Below, in pieces: positions 39,558-49,703 of a stretch of DNA of 64,000 nucleotides. The position numbers and the translations under genes are program-made. The notes under the pieces are model-generated. The model searched no databases, was not told the DNA's origin, and was given only the letters and a program-made list of their open reading frames with translations. This DNA is from Pseudoxanthomonas sp. z9. GTDB lineage: Bacteria > Pseudomonadota > Gammaproteobacteria > Xanthomonadales > Xanthomonadaceae. The stretch spans positions 434,001 through 498,000 of the forward strand of contig NZ_VFID01000007.1 in the NCBI RefSeq assembly GCF_006542425.1, read 5' to 3'. How positions within the stretch are numbered: position 1 is the first letter of the stretch; every line of letters starts with the position of its first letter.

Positions 39558-40958
39558 ATGCGCGTTCGACGCCCGACACGCCTTCCCCTGCTCCTGTCCC
39601 TGTTCGGTCTGCTCGGCGGAACCAGCGTCACCCTGGCCGCCGCACCGCTCGCCGATGAGTCCCCCGCGCCGACCTCCCTCCACGGCGAAACCGATGCGCA
39701 GCATGCCCGGCGCATGCAGTGGTTCGCCGATGCCAAGCTGGGCATCTTCATCCACTGGGGCATCTACGCAGTGGATGGCGTGGACGAATCCTGGTCGTTC
39801 TTCAACGGCAAGATGTCCCATGCCGATTATCTGAAGCAGTTGCGCGGCTTCACCGCCGGCGCCTACGACCCGCAGGCGTGGGCGCGACTGATCCGCCAGA
39901 GCGGCGCGCGATACGCGGTGCTGACCACGCGGCATCACGACGGCGTGGCGCTGTGGGATTCGAAGCAGGGGCTCAACGTGGTGCGCGATACGCCGGCCGG
40001 ACGCGATCTGGTCGGCCCGTTCACCGATGCGCTGCGCGCCAACGATCTGAAGGTCGGCCTGTACTACTCGCTGCCGGACTGGTCGTACCCTGACTACGAC
40101 GTATTCACCCGCCAGCAGAAGCGCTACACGCTCGCCGCCGAACCGCAGCGCTGGCAGCGCTTTCTCGATTACTACCAGGGCCAGATCGCGGACCTGCAAC
40201 AGCGCTACCGGCCCGACCTGATCTGGTTCGACGGCGACTGGGAGCACAACGCGGGCGAATGGCAGTCGGCCCAGCTGCGCACCGACATGCGCGCGCGCAA
40301 TCCCGGGCTGATCATCAATTCGCGCCTGAACGAATACGGCGACTACGCCACGCCGGAACTGGGCGTGCCGGTGGTCAAGCCCGCGCAGACGTATTGGGAG
40401 CTATGCCTGACGATGAACCGATCGTGGGGCTACCAGCCGCGCGACACCGAGTACAAGAGTCCGCACCAGATCATCCAGATCTTCAGCCAGACCCTGTCGA
40501 TGGGCGGCAACCTGCTGCTGGACATCGGGCCGAAGGCCGACGGCAGCATCGATCCGCGCCAGTTGGAGATCCTGGAAAAGCTGGGCCGCTGGACCGGCAA
40601 GCACAGTGAGGCCATCTATGGCACCACCGCGGGTATCGGCCTGGATCACTACGCCGGCCCGAGTACGGTGTCGAAGGACGGCCGCACCGTCTACCTGTTC
40701 CTGGACGGGACGCCCAACGGCGATCTGCTGGTGAAGGGTTTCGACAGCAAGGTGCTGCGCGCGCGCGTGGTCGGTGGCGATCAGCCGGTACAGGCGCGGG
40801 TGCTGGGCAAGTACGACTGGTCCAAGCACCCCGGCCTGCTGTTCCTGAGCGTGCCTAAAACCGCGCTGGACCCGGACCTCACCGTGATCGCGCTGGAACT
40901 GGACGCGCCGGTGAAGCTCTACCGCGAAGAATCCAAACCCATCGAGAGCAACGGATGA
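39558..40958 (+). CDS. Alpha-L-fucosidase, GH29 (copy 1, Sec-exported)
   Basis: A 466-aa periplasmic retaining fucosidase. A signal peptide (RLPLLLSLFGLLGGTSVTLA) is followed by the (beta/alpha)8 domain with LGIFIHWGIYAVDG, TTRHHDGVALWDS and the nucleophile Asp225 in LIWFDGDWE. A small C-terminal beta domain closes the protein. Features of the HWGIY/HHDG region fit the broad-specificity GH29-A type. It overlaps copy 2 by 4 bp (ATGA), so both are made together. Confidence 0.95.
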   Translation: MRVRRPTRLPLLLSLFGLLGGTSVTLAAAPLADESPAPTSLHGETDAQHARRMQWFADAKLGIFIHWGIYAVDGVDESWSFFNGKMSHADYLKQLRGFTAGAYDPQAWARLIRQSGARYAVLTTRHHDGVALWDSKQGLNVVRDTPAGRDLVGPFTDALRANDLKVGLYYSLPDWSYPDYDVFTRQQKRYTLAAEPQRWQRFLDYYQGQIADLQQRYRPDLIWFDGDWEHNAGEWQSAQLRTDMRARNPGLIINSRLNEYGDYATPELGVPVVKPAQTYWELCLTMNRSWGYQPRDTEYKSPHQIIQIFSQTLSMGGNLLLDIGPKADGSIDPRQLEILEKLGRWTGKHSEAIYGTTAGIGLDHYAGPSTVSKDGRTVYLFLDGTPNGDLLVKGFDSKVLRARVVGGDQPVQARVLGKYDWSKHPGLLFLSVPKTALDPDLTVIALELDAPVKLYREESKPIESNG

Positions 40959-42412
40959 AACTGCATCGCCTGTTGTCGCTGGCGCTGCTGGGCGCGATCG
41001 CCCTGCACGCCCCTTCCGCCGCGCGGGCCGACAGTCGCGGCGAATACGTCGCCGAAACCGATCCGCTGGTGGTGCGCAAGCTGGACCAATGGCAGGACTG
41101 GAAGTTCGGTTTCATGATGCACTGGGGTCCGTACAGCCAGTGGGGCGTGGTCGAGTCGTGGTCGATTTGTTCCGAGGATGTGGGCTGGTGCCAGCGCCCG
41201 GAGGGCGTGGCCTATGTCGACTACGTGAAGCAGTACGAGGCGCTGCCGGACACCTTCAATCCGGTGCGTTTCGATCCGGCGACCTGGGCGGAGGTGGCGC
41301 GGGAGGCTGGCACGAAGTACGTGGTGTTCACCACCAAGCATCACGACGGCTTCTCGATGTTCGACACCCGCCAGACCGATTACCGGATCACCGCGCCGAA
41401 CGTGCCCTTCCACGACAATCCGCGCGCCGACATCACCCGCGCGGTGTTCGACGCGTTCCGCGCGAAGGGGTTCGGCATCGGCGCCTACTTCTCCAAGCCG
41501 GACTGGCACAGCGACGACTACTGGTGGCCGCGCTTCGCCACTCCCAACCGCCACGTCAACTACGACACCCGCAAGTATCCCGAGCGCTGGCAGCGGTTCG
41601 TCGACTTCACCCATGCGCAGATTGGCGAACTGACCCGCGACTACGGGCGCATCGACATCCTGTGGCTGGACGGCGGCTGGGTGCGTCCGGGCGATACCCT
41701 GGACGACGCCGCGCAGGGACTGGCCGGCGTGCCGTGGCCGCAGGACATCGACATGCCGGGACTGGCGGCGATGGCGCGGCGCAACCAGCCGGGCCTGATC
41801 GTCGTCGATCGCGCGGTCGGCGGCCGCTACGAGAACTACCGCACGCCGGAGCAGAAGATTCCCGACGAGCCGTTGCCGTATCCATGGGAAACCTGCATGA
41901 CCCTGGGCGATTCCTGGAGCTATTCGCCCAACGACAAATACAAGAGCACGCGCACGGTGGTGCAGATGCTGGTGGACGTGGTCGCCAAGGGCGGCAACTA
42001 CCTGCTCAACGTGGGGCCGCAGCCGGACGGACAGTTGCCGGCCGAGGCGGTGAGCCGGTTGCGCGAAATCGGCGCATGGATGAAGACCAATGGCGGCGCC
42101 ATCTACGCCAGCCGCGCGGTGGCGCCCTACCGCGACGGCAAGTTCCGCTACACCCGGATGAAGAATGGCGATGTGTACGCCATTTACCTGCCCGACGCCG
42201 ACGAACAGCGGCTGCCGGCGCAGTTGGAGATCCCCGGCCCATCGCCGCGCGCGGGCAGCCGGCTGGCGGTGCTGGGGAGCGATGCGCCACTGGAGTGGCG
42301 TCGCGAGGGCGAACGGACCATCGCGGTGATTCCCGAAGCGGCGCGCGAAGCCACCGCCGGCTCACCGGCCTGGGCGATCCGCCTGCCGGGGGCGACGGCG
42401 CGGATGCGCTGA
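40955..42412 (+). CDS. Alpha-L-fucosidase, GH29 (copy 2, Sec-exported)
   Basis: A 485-aa protein with a signal peptide (LLSLALLGAIALHAPSAARA) and a GH29 catalytic domain: GFMMHWGPYSQWGVVESWSI, TTKHHDGFSMFDTRQ and nucleophile Asp239 in ILWLDGGW. A C-terminal beta-sandwich follows (from about residue 370). It is only distantly similar to copy 1, so the two probably have different linkage preferences. It is followed by a strong terminator. Confidence 0.95.
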   Translation: MKLHRLLSLALLGAIALHAPSAARADSRGEYVAETDPLVVRKLDQWQDWKFGFMMHWGPYSQWGVVESWSICSEDVGWCQRPEGVAYVDYVKQYEALPDTFNPVRFDPATWAEVAREAGTKYVVFTTKHHDGFSMFDTRQTDYRITAPNVPFHDNPRADITRAVFDAFRAKGFGIGAYFSKPDWHSDDYWWPRFATPNRHVNYDTRKYPERWQRFVDFTHAQIGELTRDYGRIDILWLDGGWVRPGDTLDDAAQGLAGVPWPQDIDMPGLAAMARRNQPGLIVVDRAVGGRYENYRTPEQKIPDEPLPYPWETCMTLGDSWSYSPNDKYKSTRTVVQMLVDVVAKGGNYLLNVGPQPDGQLPAEAVSRLREIGAWMKTNGGAIYASRAVAPYRDGKFRYTRMKNGDVYAIYLPDADEQRLPAQLEIPGPSPRAGSRLAVLGSDAPLEWRREGERTIAVIPEAAREATAGSPAWAIRLPGATARMR

Positions 42413-42426
42413 GCCTGGTGAGAAAG

Positions 42427-42454
42427 AAAAAGGGGCGCCTGGGCGCCCCTTTTT
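42427..42454. terminator. Bidirectional terminator between convergent fucosidase genes
   Basis: A perfect 12-bp stem AAAAAGGGGCGC / GCGCCCCTTTTT with loop CTGG. The A and T tracts on both sides let it serve the plus-strand GH29 pair and the minus-strand GH20-GH3-GH29 operon. Confidence 0.93.
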
Positions 42455-42502
42455 CTTCCAGATATCGGCGAGCGCCGCGCACTCCGGACGACGCGCCACC
42501 TG

Positions 42503-44017
42503 TCAGTCCCCGTGATAGTCGGGGCGGTCCCAGGCGGCGTCGGCGCTTCGGTGCAGCCCGATGCGGGCGATGCGCGGCGCCGCGTAGGCGTGCTCGATGA
42601 CCAGGCGCAACCGCCCGGTGCGCGTGGAGGGCACCCGGTCCAGCTTGCAGTGGCCGATGGTCGTGCCCCAGGTCAACGGCTGCCAGGCGTCGTCGCGCCA
42701 GATGTCGATGCGGTAGTTGGAGACGTGCTGGCCATGCGCGATCGCTTCCTCCAGCCGGATCACGTCGAACTCCGCGTCAGGCGGGAGTGAGAGTTCCAGC
42801 CAGCCTTCGCGCGCGTCGCCGCCCGGTGTCCAGAAGCTGTCCGCATCGCCATCCACGACCCGCGCCGCGCCGTCCCCCGTGCTCGCCTTCGCGCTCGCGC
42901 CACGCACCAGATCCTTCGCAAGCAGCGCTTCGCGCAGGCGTGCGAAGCCTTGCAGCGCGCGCACGTCGTTGTCGTGGAACAGGCCCTCGGGTGTCGGCGG
43001 CACGTTCAGCAGCAGCTTGCTGTTGCGGCCCACCGAGGTGAAGTACAGGTTCATCAGGTTCTGCGGCGTGCGCACCTTCGCGTCCTGGTCCGCATGCCAG
43101 AACCAGCCGGGCCGGATCGATACGTCGGTTTCGCCGGGACGCCAGACCGCGCCATAAGGATCACCCTGCTGCAAGGCTTCACCGGTCCACGGATCGTCGG
43201 CACCGGGGCGCGGCACCCGCGCCGGATCGACGCTGGCCCAACAGGTGCTGCCGGCGCTGCCGGTCTCGTTGCCGATCCAGCGCACATCGGGGCCGGCGTC
43301 GGAGAACATCACCGCCTGCGGCTGCAGTTCGCGCACGGTGCGGTGGATGCGCGCCCAGTCGTATTGCTGGCGCTTGCCGCTGGGGCCTTCGCCGTTGGCG
43401 CCGTCGAACCAGACCTCGACCACCGGACCGTAGCCGGTCAGCAGTTCGGTCAGCTGCCGGATGTAGAAATCGTCGTAGGCCTTGCCCTCGCCGTACACGC
43501 GCGCGTTGCGATCCCACGGCGACAGGTAGAAGCCGACGCCGAGTCCTTCCGCGCGGCAGGCATCGGTGAATTCACGCACCAGATCGCCCTTGCCGCCGCG
43601 CCAGGGACTGCTGGCGACCGAGTGCGCGGTGGTCTTCGTCGGCCACAGGCAGAAGCCGTCGTGGTGCTTGGCGGTGAGGATCATGCTGCGGAAGCCGCTG
43701 GCCTTGGCGGTGCGCGCCCACTGGCGCGCGTCGAGCGCCTTCGGGTTGAAGATGGCCGGACTTTCGCTGCCGTCGCCCCATTCGCGCCCGGTGAAGGTAT
43801 TCACCGTGAAATGCACGAACATCGACAGTTCCTCGCGCTGCCAGGCCAGTTGCGCGGCGCTGGGGCGCGGGCGCGTCGCCGCATCCACGATGCCCGTTGC
43901 GGACCGCGCCGATCTGGCTGCGCCGGCCGCCGCCAGCGGCACCAGCGCGCCGGCCATGCCGGCCGCGCCGGCGCCCAGGAAACCCCGCCGCGTCCAGCGC
44001 GGCCATTGCATCGTCAT
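42503..44017 (-). CDS. Alpha-L-fucosidase, GH29 (copy 3, Tat-exported) with F5/8-type C domain
   Basis: A 504-aa enzyme with a twin-arginine signal ([16 protein letters not shown]), so it is exported folded. The catalytic domain has [33 protein letters not shown] and nucleophile Asp205 in [11 protein letters not shown]; the NTFT-EWGDG pattern is like GH29-B enzymes that cut alpha-1,3/1,4 fucose in Lewis-type structures (inference). A discoidin-like C-terminal domain (about 385-504) may bind glycan. AAGGAG lies 7 nt before ATG 44017. Last gene of the GH20-GH3-GH29 operon. Confidence 0.93.
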   Translation of the reverse strand: MTMQWPRWTRRGFLGAGAAGMAGALVPLAAAGAARSARSATGIVDAATRPRPSAAQLAWQREELSMFVHFTVNTFTGREWGDGSESPAIFNPKALDARQWARTAKASGFRSMILTAKHHDGFCLWPTKTTAHSVASSPWRGGKGDLVREFTDACRAEGLGVGFYLSPWDRNARVYGEGKAYDDFYIRQLTELLTGYGPVVEVWFDGANGEGPSGKRQQYDWARIHRTVRELQPQAVMFSDAGPDVRWIGNETGSAGSTCWASVDPARVPRPGADDPWTGEALQQGDPYGAVWRPGETDVSIRPGWFWHADQDAKVRTPQNLMNLYFTSVGRNSKLLLNVPPTPEGLFHDNDVRALQGFARLREALLAKDLVRGASAKASTGDGAARVVDGDADSFWTPGGDAREGWLELSLPPDAEFDVIRLEEAIAHGQHVSNYRIDIWRDDAWQPLTWGTTIGHCKLDRVPSTRTGRLRLVIEHAYAAPRIARIGLHRSADAAWDRPDYHGD

Positions 44018-44057
44018 CCGATTGCTCCTTCGCGCGCATCGCCATGATGCGTCGCGG

Positions 44058-46472
44058 TCATGGTTGTACCTCGAACTCGCCCTGCTGGCGGATGTCTTCC
44101 GAACCCGCCCCGATCATCACCTTGAACATGCCCGGCTCGACCACCCGTCGCATCCGCCGGTCCCACAACGCCAGATCCTCCGGCGTCAGGCGGAATCGCA
44201 CGGTGCGGGTCTGGCCCGGCGCCAGGTGGATGCGCTCGAAGCCGCGCAGGTTCTTCTCGTAGGTGGTCACCGAACCGACCAGATCGCGGGTGTAGAGCTG
44301 GACTACCTCATCGCCGGCGACACGGCCGGTGTTGCGCACATCCACGCTCACCTCGACGCTGCCGCCCACCGGAATCCGTTGCGGCGTGATGCGCAGGTTG
44401 GCGTACTCGAACGTGGTGTAGCTCAAGCCATGGCCGAACGTGTACAGGGCGCCGTTGACCCGCGACTTCTCGCCTTCCCACTGCGCATTTGGCTTGGTCG
44501 GGAAATTGAACGGAATCTGCCCCGCGCTCTTCGGGAAGGTGACGGTCAGCTTGCCGCCCGGGTTGTAGTCACCGAACAGCGCATCGGCGATGGCGGTGCC
44601 GCCCTGATCGCCGGGAAACCAGGCTTCCAGGATCGCGGGCACATGCGCATCGGCCCAGTTGATGCTCATCGGCCGGCCATTGATCAGCACCAGCACCACC
44701 GGCGTGCCGGTGGCATGCACGGCACGCAGCAGTTCCAGCTGCCTGCCCGGTAGATCCAGACTGGTGCGACTCAGGCTTTCACCGACGGTGCGATCGCCAT
44801 CGCCCAGCACGACGACCGCCACGTCGGCGCCGGTGGCCGCGCGCACGGCCTCGTCGATGCCGGCCTGCTCGATGGCACTCAGCGGTTCGGGCAGGATCTC
44901 GATGGCCGGCCAGTTGTCGCCGGCAATCTCCACGCCCTTGGCATGGCGCACCTCGGCACGTGGCCCCAGTTTCGCGCGCACGCCTTCCAGCACGGTCACC
45001 ATATGACCGCCGGAGGGACCGTAGTGGCGGTAGGAATAGCGACCGTCATCGGCATTGGGGCCAATCACCGCGATCGTCTTCAGATCCTTGTGCAGCGGCA
45101 GCGCGGCATCCGCGTTCTTCAGCAGCACCAGGCTCTCCCGAACCGCCTGCAGGGCGACGTCGCGATGCACATCCGAATTCACGAGGCGCGCGCTGGCTTC
45201 CGCATCGTCCACGTAGGGCCGGTCGAACAGGCCGAGGGTGAACTTCACCCGCAACACGTCGCGCACGCGATCGTCGACCGTCGCGATCTCCAGCGAGCTA
45301 TCGGCCAGCGCCGCGCGCATCGGCAGCACGTAGTCCTCCGGCGGGGTGAAGTTGGTGCGGATGTTCAGGCCGGCCTCGGCCGCCTGCCGCACCGCGTCCT
45401 TGGCGTCGGCGGCCACGCCGTGCTTGGTGTGCAGGAATTCGACCGCCTCGCTGTCGGAGACGACGTACCCGCGGAAGCCAAAATCGCCGCGCAGGCGCTC
45501 GGTCAGCCAATAGTGGCTGCCGGTGACCGGCACGCCATCGTAGTCGTTGTAGGAACTCATCACGCCCAGCAGGCCGGCCTCGCGGATCGCGGCGGCGAAC
45601 GGCGGCAGGAAGATCTCCTCGACCTCGCGCGGCGCCACCTGCGGATCGGTGCGGGCCATGCCCTCGCGCGCGCCCTTGTTGGCGCTGTAGACGGCGAAGT
45701 GCTTGGCGGTGGCGGCCACGGTGAAGTCCTGTTGCAGCCCCTTCACCATTTCCACGCCCAGGCGCGAGACCAGGTACGGATCCTCGCCGTAGACCTCCTC
45801 CATCCGGCCCCAGCGCTGATCGCGGGCCACATCCAGGATAGGCGCATACACATTGCTGTAGCCCAGCGCGCGCGCCTCGACCCCGGTGATGCGGCCGATC
45901 CGGCGCACCAGCGCGCGGTTCCAGGTGTGGCCGATGCCCAACTGGCTGGGGAAACTGGTCGCTCCACGCGCCTCGACGCCGCGGATGCCCTCGTTGGTGA
46001 AATCGACCGGGATGCCGAGCCGGGTCTGTTCGACGAAGAACCGCTGCACCTCGTTCATCGCCCACACGTGCCGGCGCAGGTCGGTGGCATACACGCTCCT
46101 GCGACCATCGCCCCAGCCGTTGTGCATCTCGTCGATGTTGCCGATGCCGTCCTTCCACAGCGCGGCCTTCCATTGCGCGGTGGGCAGCGGGTCCTTCAGC
46201 ACCCGGCCGTAGCCGTACAGCGTCGCCAGCTGTACGGTCTTTTCCTCCATGCTCATCCGCGCCAGCAGGTCCTCCACCCGCGCGTCGATTGGCGCGCGAG
46301 CGTCTTCGTAGACGTCCTTGCGGCCGTTCTTGTCCAGGTCGATCCAGCCGTCGTGGTAGATCCCCGGGGTCGGCGCAAAGGCCGGTGCCGGTTCGCCCAC
46401 CGGCGTGGTCGCGGGCGTGGCGGCGGTGAATCCCGCCACCAGCACCATGGCCAGCGTGGCCGGTGCGCGCAT
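44058..46472 (-). CDS. GH3 family glycoside hydrolase
   Basis: An 804-aa exported enzyme with a signal peptide (MRAPATLAMVLVAGFTAATP). The N-terminal (beta/alpha)8 domain has KHFAVYSANKG and nucleophile Asp340 in YVVSDSEAVEF; the (alpha/beta)6 domain and a C-terminal FnIII-like domain (EVSVDVRNTGRVAGDEVVQL) follow. GH3 covers beta-glucosidase, beta-xylosidase and N-acetylglucosaminidase; the three-domain form with FnIII fits a beta-glucosidase/xylosidase type. The ATG overlaps the GH20 stop by 1 nt (TGATG), and GH29 copy 3 follows after 40 bp. Confidence 0.93.
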   Translation of the reverse strand: MRAPATLAMVLVAGFTAATPATTPVGEPAPAFAPTPGIYHDGWIDLDKNGRKDVYEDARAPIDARVEDLLARMSMEEKTVQLATLYGYGRVLKDPLPTAQWKAALWKDGIGNIDEMHNGWGDGRRSVYATDLRRHVWAMNEVQRFFVEQTRLGIPVDFTNEGIRGVEARGATSFPSQLGIGHTWNRALVRRIGRITGVEARALGYSNVYAPILDVARDQRWGRMEEVYGEDPYLVSRLGVEMVKGLQQDFTVAATAKHFAVYSANKGAREGMARTDPQVAPREVEEIFLPPFAAAIREAGLLGVMSSYNDYDGVPVTGSHYWLTERLRGDFGFRGYVVSDSEAVEFLHTKHGVAADAKDAVRQAAEAGLNIRTNFTPPEDYVLPMRAALADSSLEIATVDDRVRDVLRVKFTLGLFDRPYVDDAEASARLVNSDVHRDVALQAVRESLVLLKNADAALPLHKDLKTIAVIGPNADDGRYSYRHYGPSGGHMVTVLEGVRAKLGPRAEVRHAKGVEIAGDNWPAIEILPEPLSAIEQAGIDEAVRAATGADVAVVVLGDGDRTVGESLSRTSLDLPGRQLELLRAVHATGTPVVLVLINGRPMSINWADAHVPAILEAWFPGDQGGTAIADALFGDYNPGGKLTVTFPKSAGQIPFNFPTKPNAQWEGEKSRVNGALYTFGHGLSYTTFEYANLRITPQRIPVGGSVEVSVDVRNTGRVAGDEVVQLYTRDLVGSVTTYEKNLRGFERIHLAPGQTRTVRFRLTPEDLALWDRRMRRVVEPGMFKVMIGAGSEDIRQQGEFEVQP

Positions 46473-48841
46473 CAGCGCGGCTCCGCCGCCGTCAGCAACT
46501 GGATGCGATCGATGGCCCACAGCACGCGCCGGTGATCGCCGGTGAACTTCAGGCACAGGTCCTGCGCGCCCTGCAGGGACGGCAGGGCCACCTCGACCCG
46601 CTTGACCGCGTCGGCGCCCGGCTCGACCCGCGCGGTCGCCACCGGTTTGCCTTCGCAACCGCCGACACGTACCTGCAGATCCACCGGCCCGGCCGGCGGC
46701 GGTTCGACGCCGACCGAGTCGCCGCCGAACTGGAAGTTGTACGGCAGATCCAGCACTTCGGCGCGCAGGGTGGTGACGCCATCCAGCGGCGCCTGCTTCC
46801 ACTGCCAGCACGGCGTGCCGATGTCGACCGGCACCACCGCGCGCTCGCCTTCGCGCGGTTCGTCGTCTTCCAGCCGCAGCACGTAGCTGTCCTTGCGGCA
46901 GGCATCCAGGTACTCGGCCTCGCGGGTGCGCAGGGCGAGCGCGTCGACGCGCAGTTCGCGCGGCGCGGCCAGCGGCTTGCCCTGGAAGAAGGCATTGGCC
47001 TTCACCGTGGTCGGCAACGCCACCTGCAATGCCTGCTGGTAGCGAGGCGACTGCGCGGTCGGTTCGCTGCCGTCGGTGGTGTAGCGCAGTTCACCGAAGC
47101 CGGTCTGGTTGAGCAGGGTCACCTGCGCGCGTTCGCCCTCGGCCTGCGCGCGGATGCGCGCGGCGAACGCGCTGTCGGCGGCGCGGATGCCGGAACGCTG
47201 GAAGCGCCGCATCTGCGGCGCCAGCCGCTGCAGGAATCCGTCCCAGTCGCGCATGGCCTTGGGCGACCAGGCAATCTCGGCCAATGCCGACAGGCGCGGG
47301 AACGCCATATGCTCCACCCGCGGCTCGGTGCGCACGTGTTCGGTCCACAGGTTGGCCTGGGTGCCGAGCACATGCCTGGCCTGATCGGCATCCAGTTCGG
47401 GCGGCACCGGCTCGAAGTCGTACACCTTGCGCAGCGTCGTGGTGTAGTCGTGGCCCGGCGGTTCGTCGGATTCGTCGGACTGCATCCGGTTGATGTAGGT
47501 GACGTTGCTCGGGCTCAGCACCACGTCGTGTCCCTGCCGCGCCGCCTCCACCGCGCCTTCCATGCCGCGCCAGGACATCACCGTCGCCTCCGGCGGCAGG
47601 CCGCCTTCGAGGATTTCGTCCCAGCCGACCAGGCGGCGGTCGTGCGCTACCAGGAAGGTTTCGATGCGCTTGATGAACCAGCTCTGCAGTTGCATGTCGT
47701 CGGTCAGGCCGAGCGCCTTGCGACGCGCCTGGATCGACGGCGAGTTGCGCCACTGGTACTTGTCCGCCTCGTCGCCGCCGATGTGGATGTACTGGCCGGG
47801 GAAGATGTCCATCACTTCCGTCAGCACGTCCTCCAGGAACTTGAAGGTCGGATCCTCCACGCCATACAGCCAGGTGTTCACGCCCCAGTCCGGCGAAACC
47901 GGCGGTGCCTTGCCGGTGGCGCCGAATTCCGGATACGCCGCGATGGCGGCCTGTGCATGGCCGGGCATCTCGATTTCCGGCACTACGGTGATGTGGCGCT
48001 GGCGCGCGTACTCGACGATCTCGCGCGCTTCGGCCTGGGTGTAGAAACCGCCGTAGCGCACCGGCTTGCCGTCGGCATCCTGCCCGGCCTTGCCGGCGGG
48101 AATGCGCCACGCGCCGACTTCGGTGAGTTTCGGGTAGCGCTTGATCTCCAGGCGCCAGCCCTGGTCGTCGGTCAGGTGCCAGTGGAAGACGTTCAACTTG
48201 TGCCGCGCCATCTGGTCCAGCAGGCGCTTGATCTCGTCCACGCTCTGGATGTGCCGGGCCGAGTCGAGCATGAAGCCGCGCCAGCCGAAGCGCGGCGCGT
48301 CGGCGATGCGCACCGCCGGCACGCTGATCGGCAGGGTGTCAGCGGTGGTCAGCAGTTGCCACAGGCTGACGCCGCCGTAGAACAGGCCGGCGCCATCGCG
48401 GGCATGGATGCGGATGCCGTCGGCGGCCACCTCCAGCGCATAGCCTTCCGCCCGGGTGTCCACTTTCGCATCGGTGCTGAAAACGATGGCCGGCGCCGAC
48501 GCCGATTCGACCCGGTGCAGGGAAACGCCGGTGCTTTCGCGCAGCATGGCGATGAACTGGCCGGCGGCGGCCTGGGCGGCCGGATCAGTCGACGCGGCCA
48601 CGACCGGCGTGTCGGCCGCCACCACGAAACGGCCCTGTCCGGGCGTGGCCTGCGCGGGCGCGGGAATCAGCGGCGGCATGCCGCCAGCGGCAAAGGCCTC
48701 GGCGGGCGTACCTGCCTGGCCCGGGTCAGTTGCCGGGCCACCGCAAGCGCCCAGGGCCAGCAACAGGATCGCCAACCCGGTCGCCTTTCCCATCACGACG
48801 GCGCGGGCCGCCTCCCCTTTCCGCTTCACCTGTTCCATCAT
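46472..48841 (-). CDS. Beta-N-acetylhexosaminidase, GH20, lipoprotein
   Basis: A 789-aa enzyme that removes terminal GlcNAc or GalNAc. The N-terminus reads as a lipoprotein signal (ATGLAILLLALGAC). A GH20b domain is followed by the catalytic barrel with HWHLTDDQGWRLEIKRYPKL, VPEIEMPGHAQAA and the Asp357-Glu358 pair in HIGGDEADKYQW. A C-terminal beta-rich part (about 560-789) may aid binding. The start at 48841 has GAGG upstream; ATG 48793 would give a shorter signal. First gene of the minus-strand operon. Confidence 0.95.
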   Translation of the reverse strand: MMEQVKRKGEAARAVVMGKATGLAILLLALGACGGPATDPGQAGTPAEAFAAGGMPPLIPAPAQATPGQGRFVVAADTPVVAASTDPAAQAAAGQFIAMLRESTGVSLHRVESASAPAIVFSTDAKVDTRAEGYALEVAADGIRIHARDGAGLFYGGVSLWQLLTTADTLPISVPAVRIADAPRFGWRGFMLDSARHIQSVDEIKRLLDQMARHKLNVFHWHLTDDQGWRLEIKRYPKLTEVGAWRIPAGKAGQDADGKPVRYGGFYTQAEAREIVEYARQRHITVVPEIEMPGHAQAAIAAYPEFGATGKAPPVSPDWGVNTWLYGVEDPTFKFLEDVLTEVMDIFPGQYIHIGGDEADKYQWRNSPSIQARRKALGLTDDMQLQSWFIKRIETFLVAHDRRLVGWDEILEGGLPPEATVMSWRGMEGAVEAARQGHDVVLSPSNVTYINRMQSDESDEPPGHDYTTTLRKVYDFEPVPPELDADQARHVLGTQANLWTEHVRTEPRVEHMAFPRLSALAEIAWSPKAMRDWDGFLQRLAPQMRRFQRSGIRAADSAFAARIRAQAEGERAQVTLLNQTGFGELRYTTDGSEPTAQSPRYQQALQVALPTTVKANAFFQGKPLAAPRELRVDALALRTREAEYLDACRKDSYVLRLEDDEPREGERAVVPVDIGTPCWQWKQAPLDGVTTLRAEVLDLPYNFQFGGDSVGVEPPPAGPVDLQVRVGGCEGKPVATARVEPGADAVKRVEVALPSLQGAQDLCLKFTGDHRRVLWAIDRIQLLTAAEPR

Positions 48842-48861
48842 CGGACCTCGCCTCAGCCGGG

Positions 48862-48900
48862 TTGCAAGTTTCAGATCTCACGATAGCATTGGTCCAACCA
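48862..48900 (+). promoter_or_regulatory. Promoter and operator of the fucose catabolic operon
   Basis: -35 TTGCAA (48862-48867), 16 bp, -10 TAGCAT (48884-48889), directly followed by TGGTCCAACC. The site reads TTGGTCCAACCA (48889-48900), with TGGT-CCA-ACCA as perfect 4-bp arms, a FadR/GntR-like pattern. It is 25 bp before the dehydrogenase ATG and 48 bp from the divergent GH20 start, so it could control both. Confidence 0.6.
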
Positions 48901-48924
48901 CTAGGCCATTAGCCCGGAGTCCCC

Positions 48925-49692
48925 ATGCGCCTGCAAGGCAAACTCGCCCTGGTCACCGCGGCCGGCCAGGGCATCGGCCGCGCCACCGCGCTGGCCTTCA
49001 TCCGCGAAGGCGCGCGGGTGATCGCCGCCGACATCGACCAGGAGGCCCTGCAGCGGCTGCGGGTCGACGCCGGCGAGGCGCTCGTGCCGCTGCGCCTGGA
49101 CGTGACCGACACCGCCGCGATCGCCGCCCTCGCCCAGCGCCACGCGGGCGCCGGCGACGCGGTGGACGTGCTGTTCAACTGCGCCGGCTTCGTCCACAGC
49201 GGCAGCATCCTGGAGGCCGGCGAGGAGGACTGGGACCTCGCCTGGCGCCTCAACGTCGGCTCGATGTACCACCTGATCCGCCAGTTGCTGCCGGGCATGC
49301 TGGCACGCGGCGGCGGCTCGATCATCAATGTCGCCTCGGTCGCCTCCAGCATCAAGGGCGTACCCAACCGCTTCATCTACGGCACCACCAAGGCCGCGGT
49401 GATCGGCCTGACCAAGGCGGTGGCCGCCGATTTCGTCGGCCGCGGCGTCCGCTGCAACGCGATCTGCCCGGGCACGGTCAGCTCGCCGTCGCTGGAAGCG
49501 CGCATCGCCGAGCAGGCGCGGCAACAGGGCAGTTCCGTCGAGGACGTGCAGGCCGCGTTCGTCGGCCGCCAACCGATGGGCCGGCTGGGCCGCCCCGAGG
49601 AAATCGCCGCGCTGGCGGTGTACCTGGCCAGCGACGAATCCGCATTCACCACCGGCACCACGCACGTGATCGACGGCGGCTGGATCAACTGA
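48925..49692 (+). CDS. 2-keto-3-deoxy-L-fuconate dehydrogenase (SDR)
   Basis: A 255-aa NAD(P)-dependent short-chain dehydrogenase that oxidises C4 of 2-keto-3-deoxy-L-fuconate to the 2,4-diketo acid. Cofactor motif [12 protein letters not shown] in place of NNAG, and the catalytic Ser/Tyr-x3-Lys (IYGTTKAA). [20 protein letters not shown] closely follows the Xanthomonas enzyme. It leads the operon of nine genes that ends with the lactate dehydrogenase. Ribosome binding site GGAG. Confidence 0.9.
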   Translation: MRLQGKLALVTAAGQGIGRATALAFIREGARVIAADIDQEALQRLRVDAGEALVPLRLDVTDTAAIAALAQRHAGAGDAVDVLFNCAGFVHSGSILEAGEEDWDLAWRLNVGSMYHLIRQLLPGMLARGGGSIINVASVASSIKGVPNRFIYGTTKAAVIGLTKAVAADFVGRGVRCNAICPGTVSSPSLEARIAEQARQQGSSVEDVQAAFVGRQPMGRLGRPEEIAALAVYLASDESAFTTGTTHVIDGGWIN

Positions 49693-49703
49693 AGGAACCC
49701 TGC

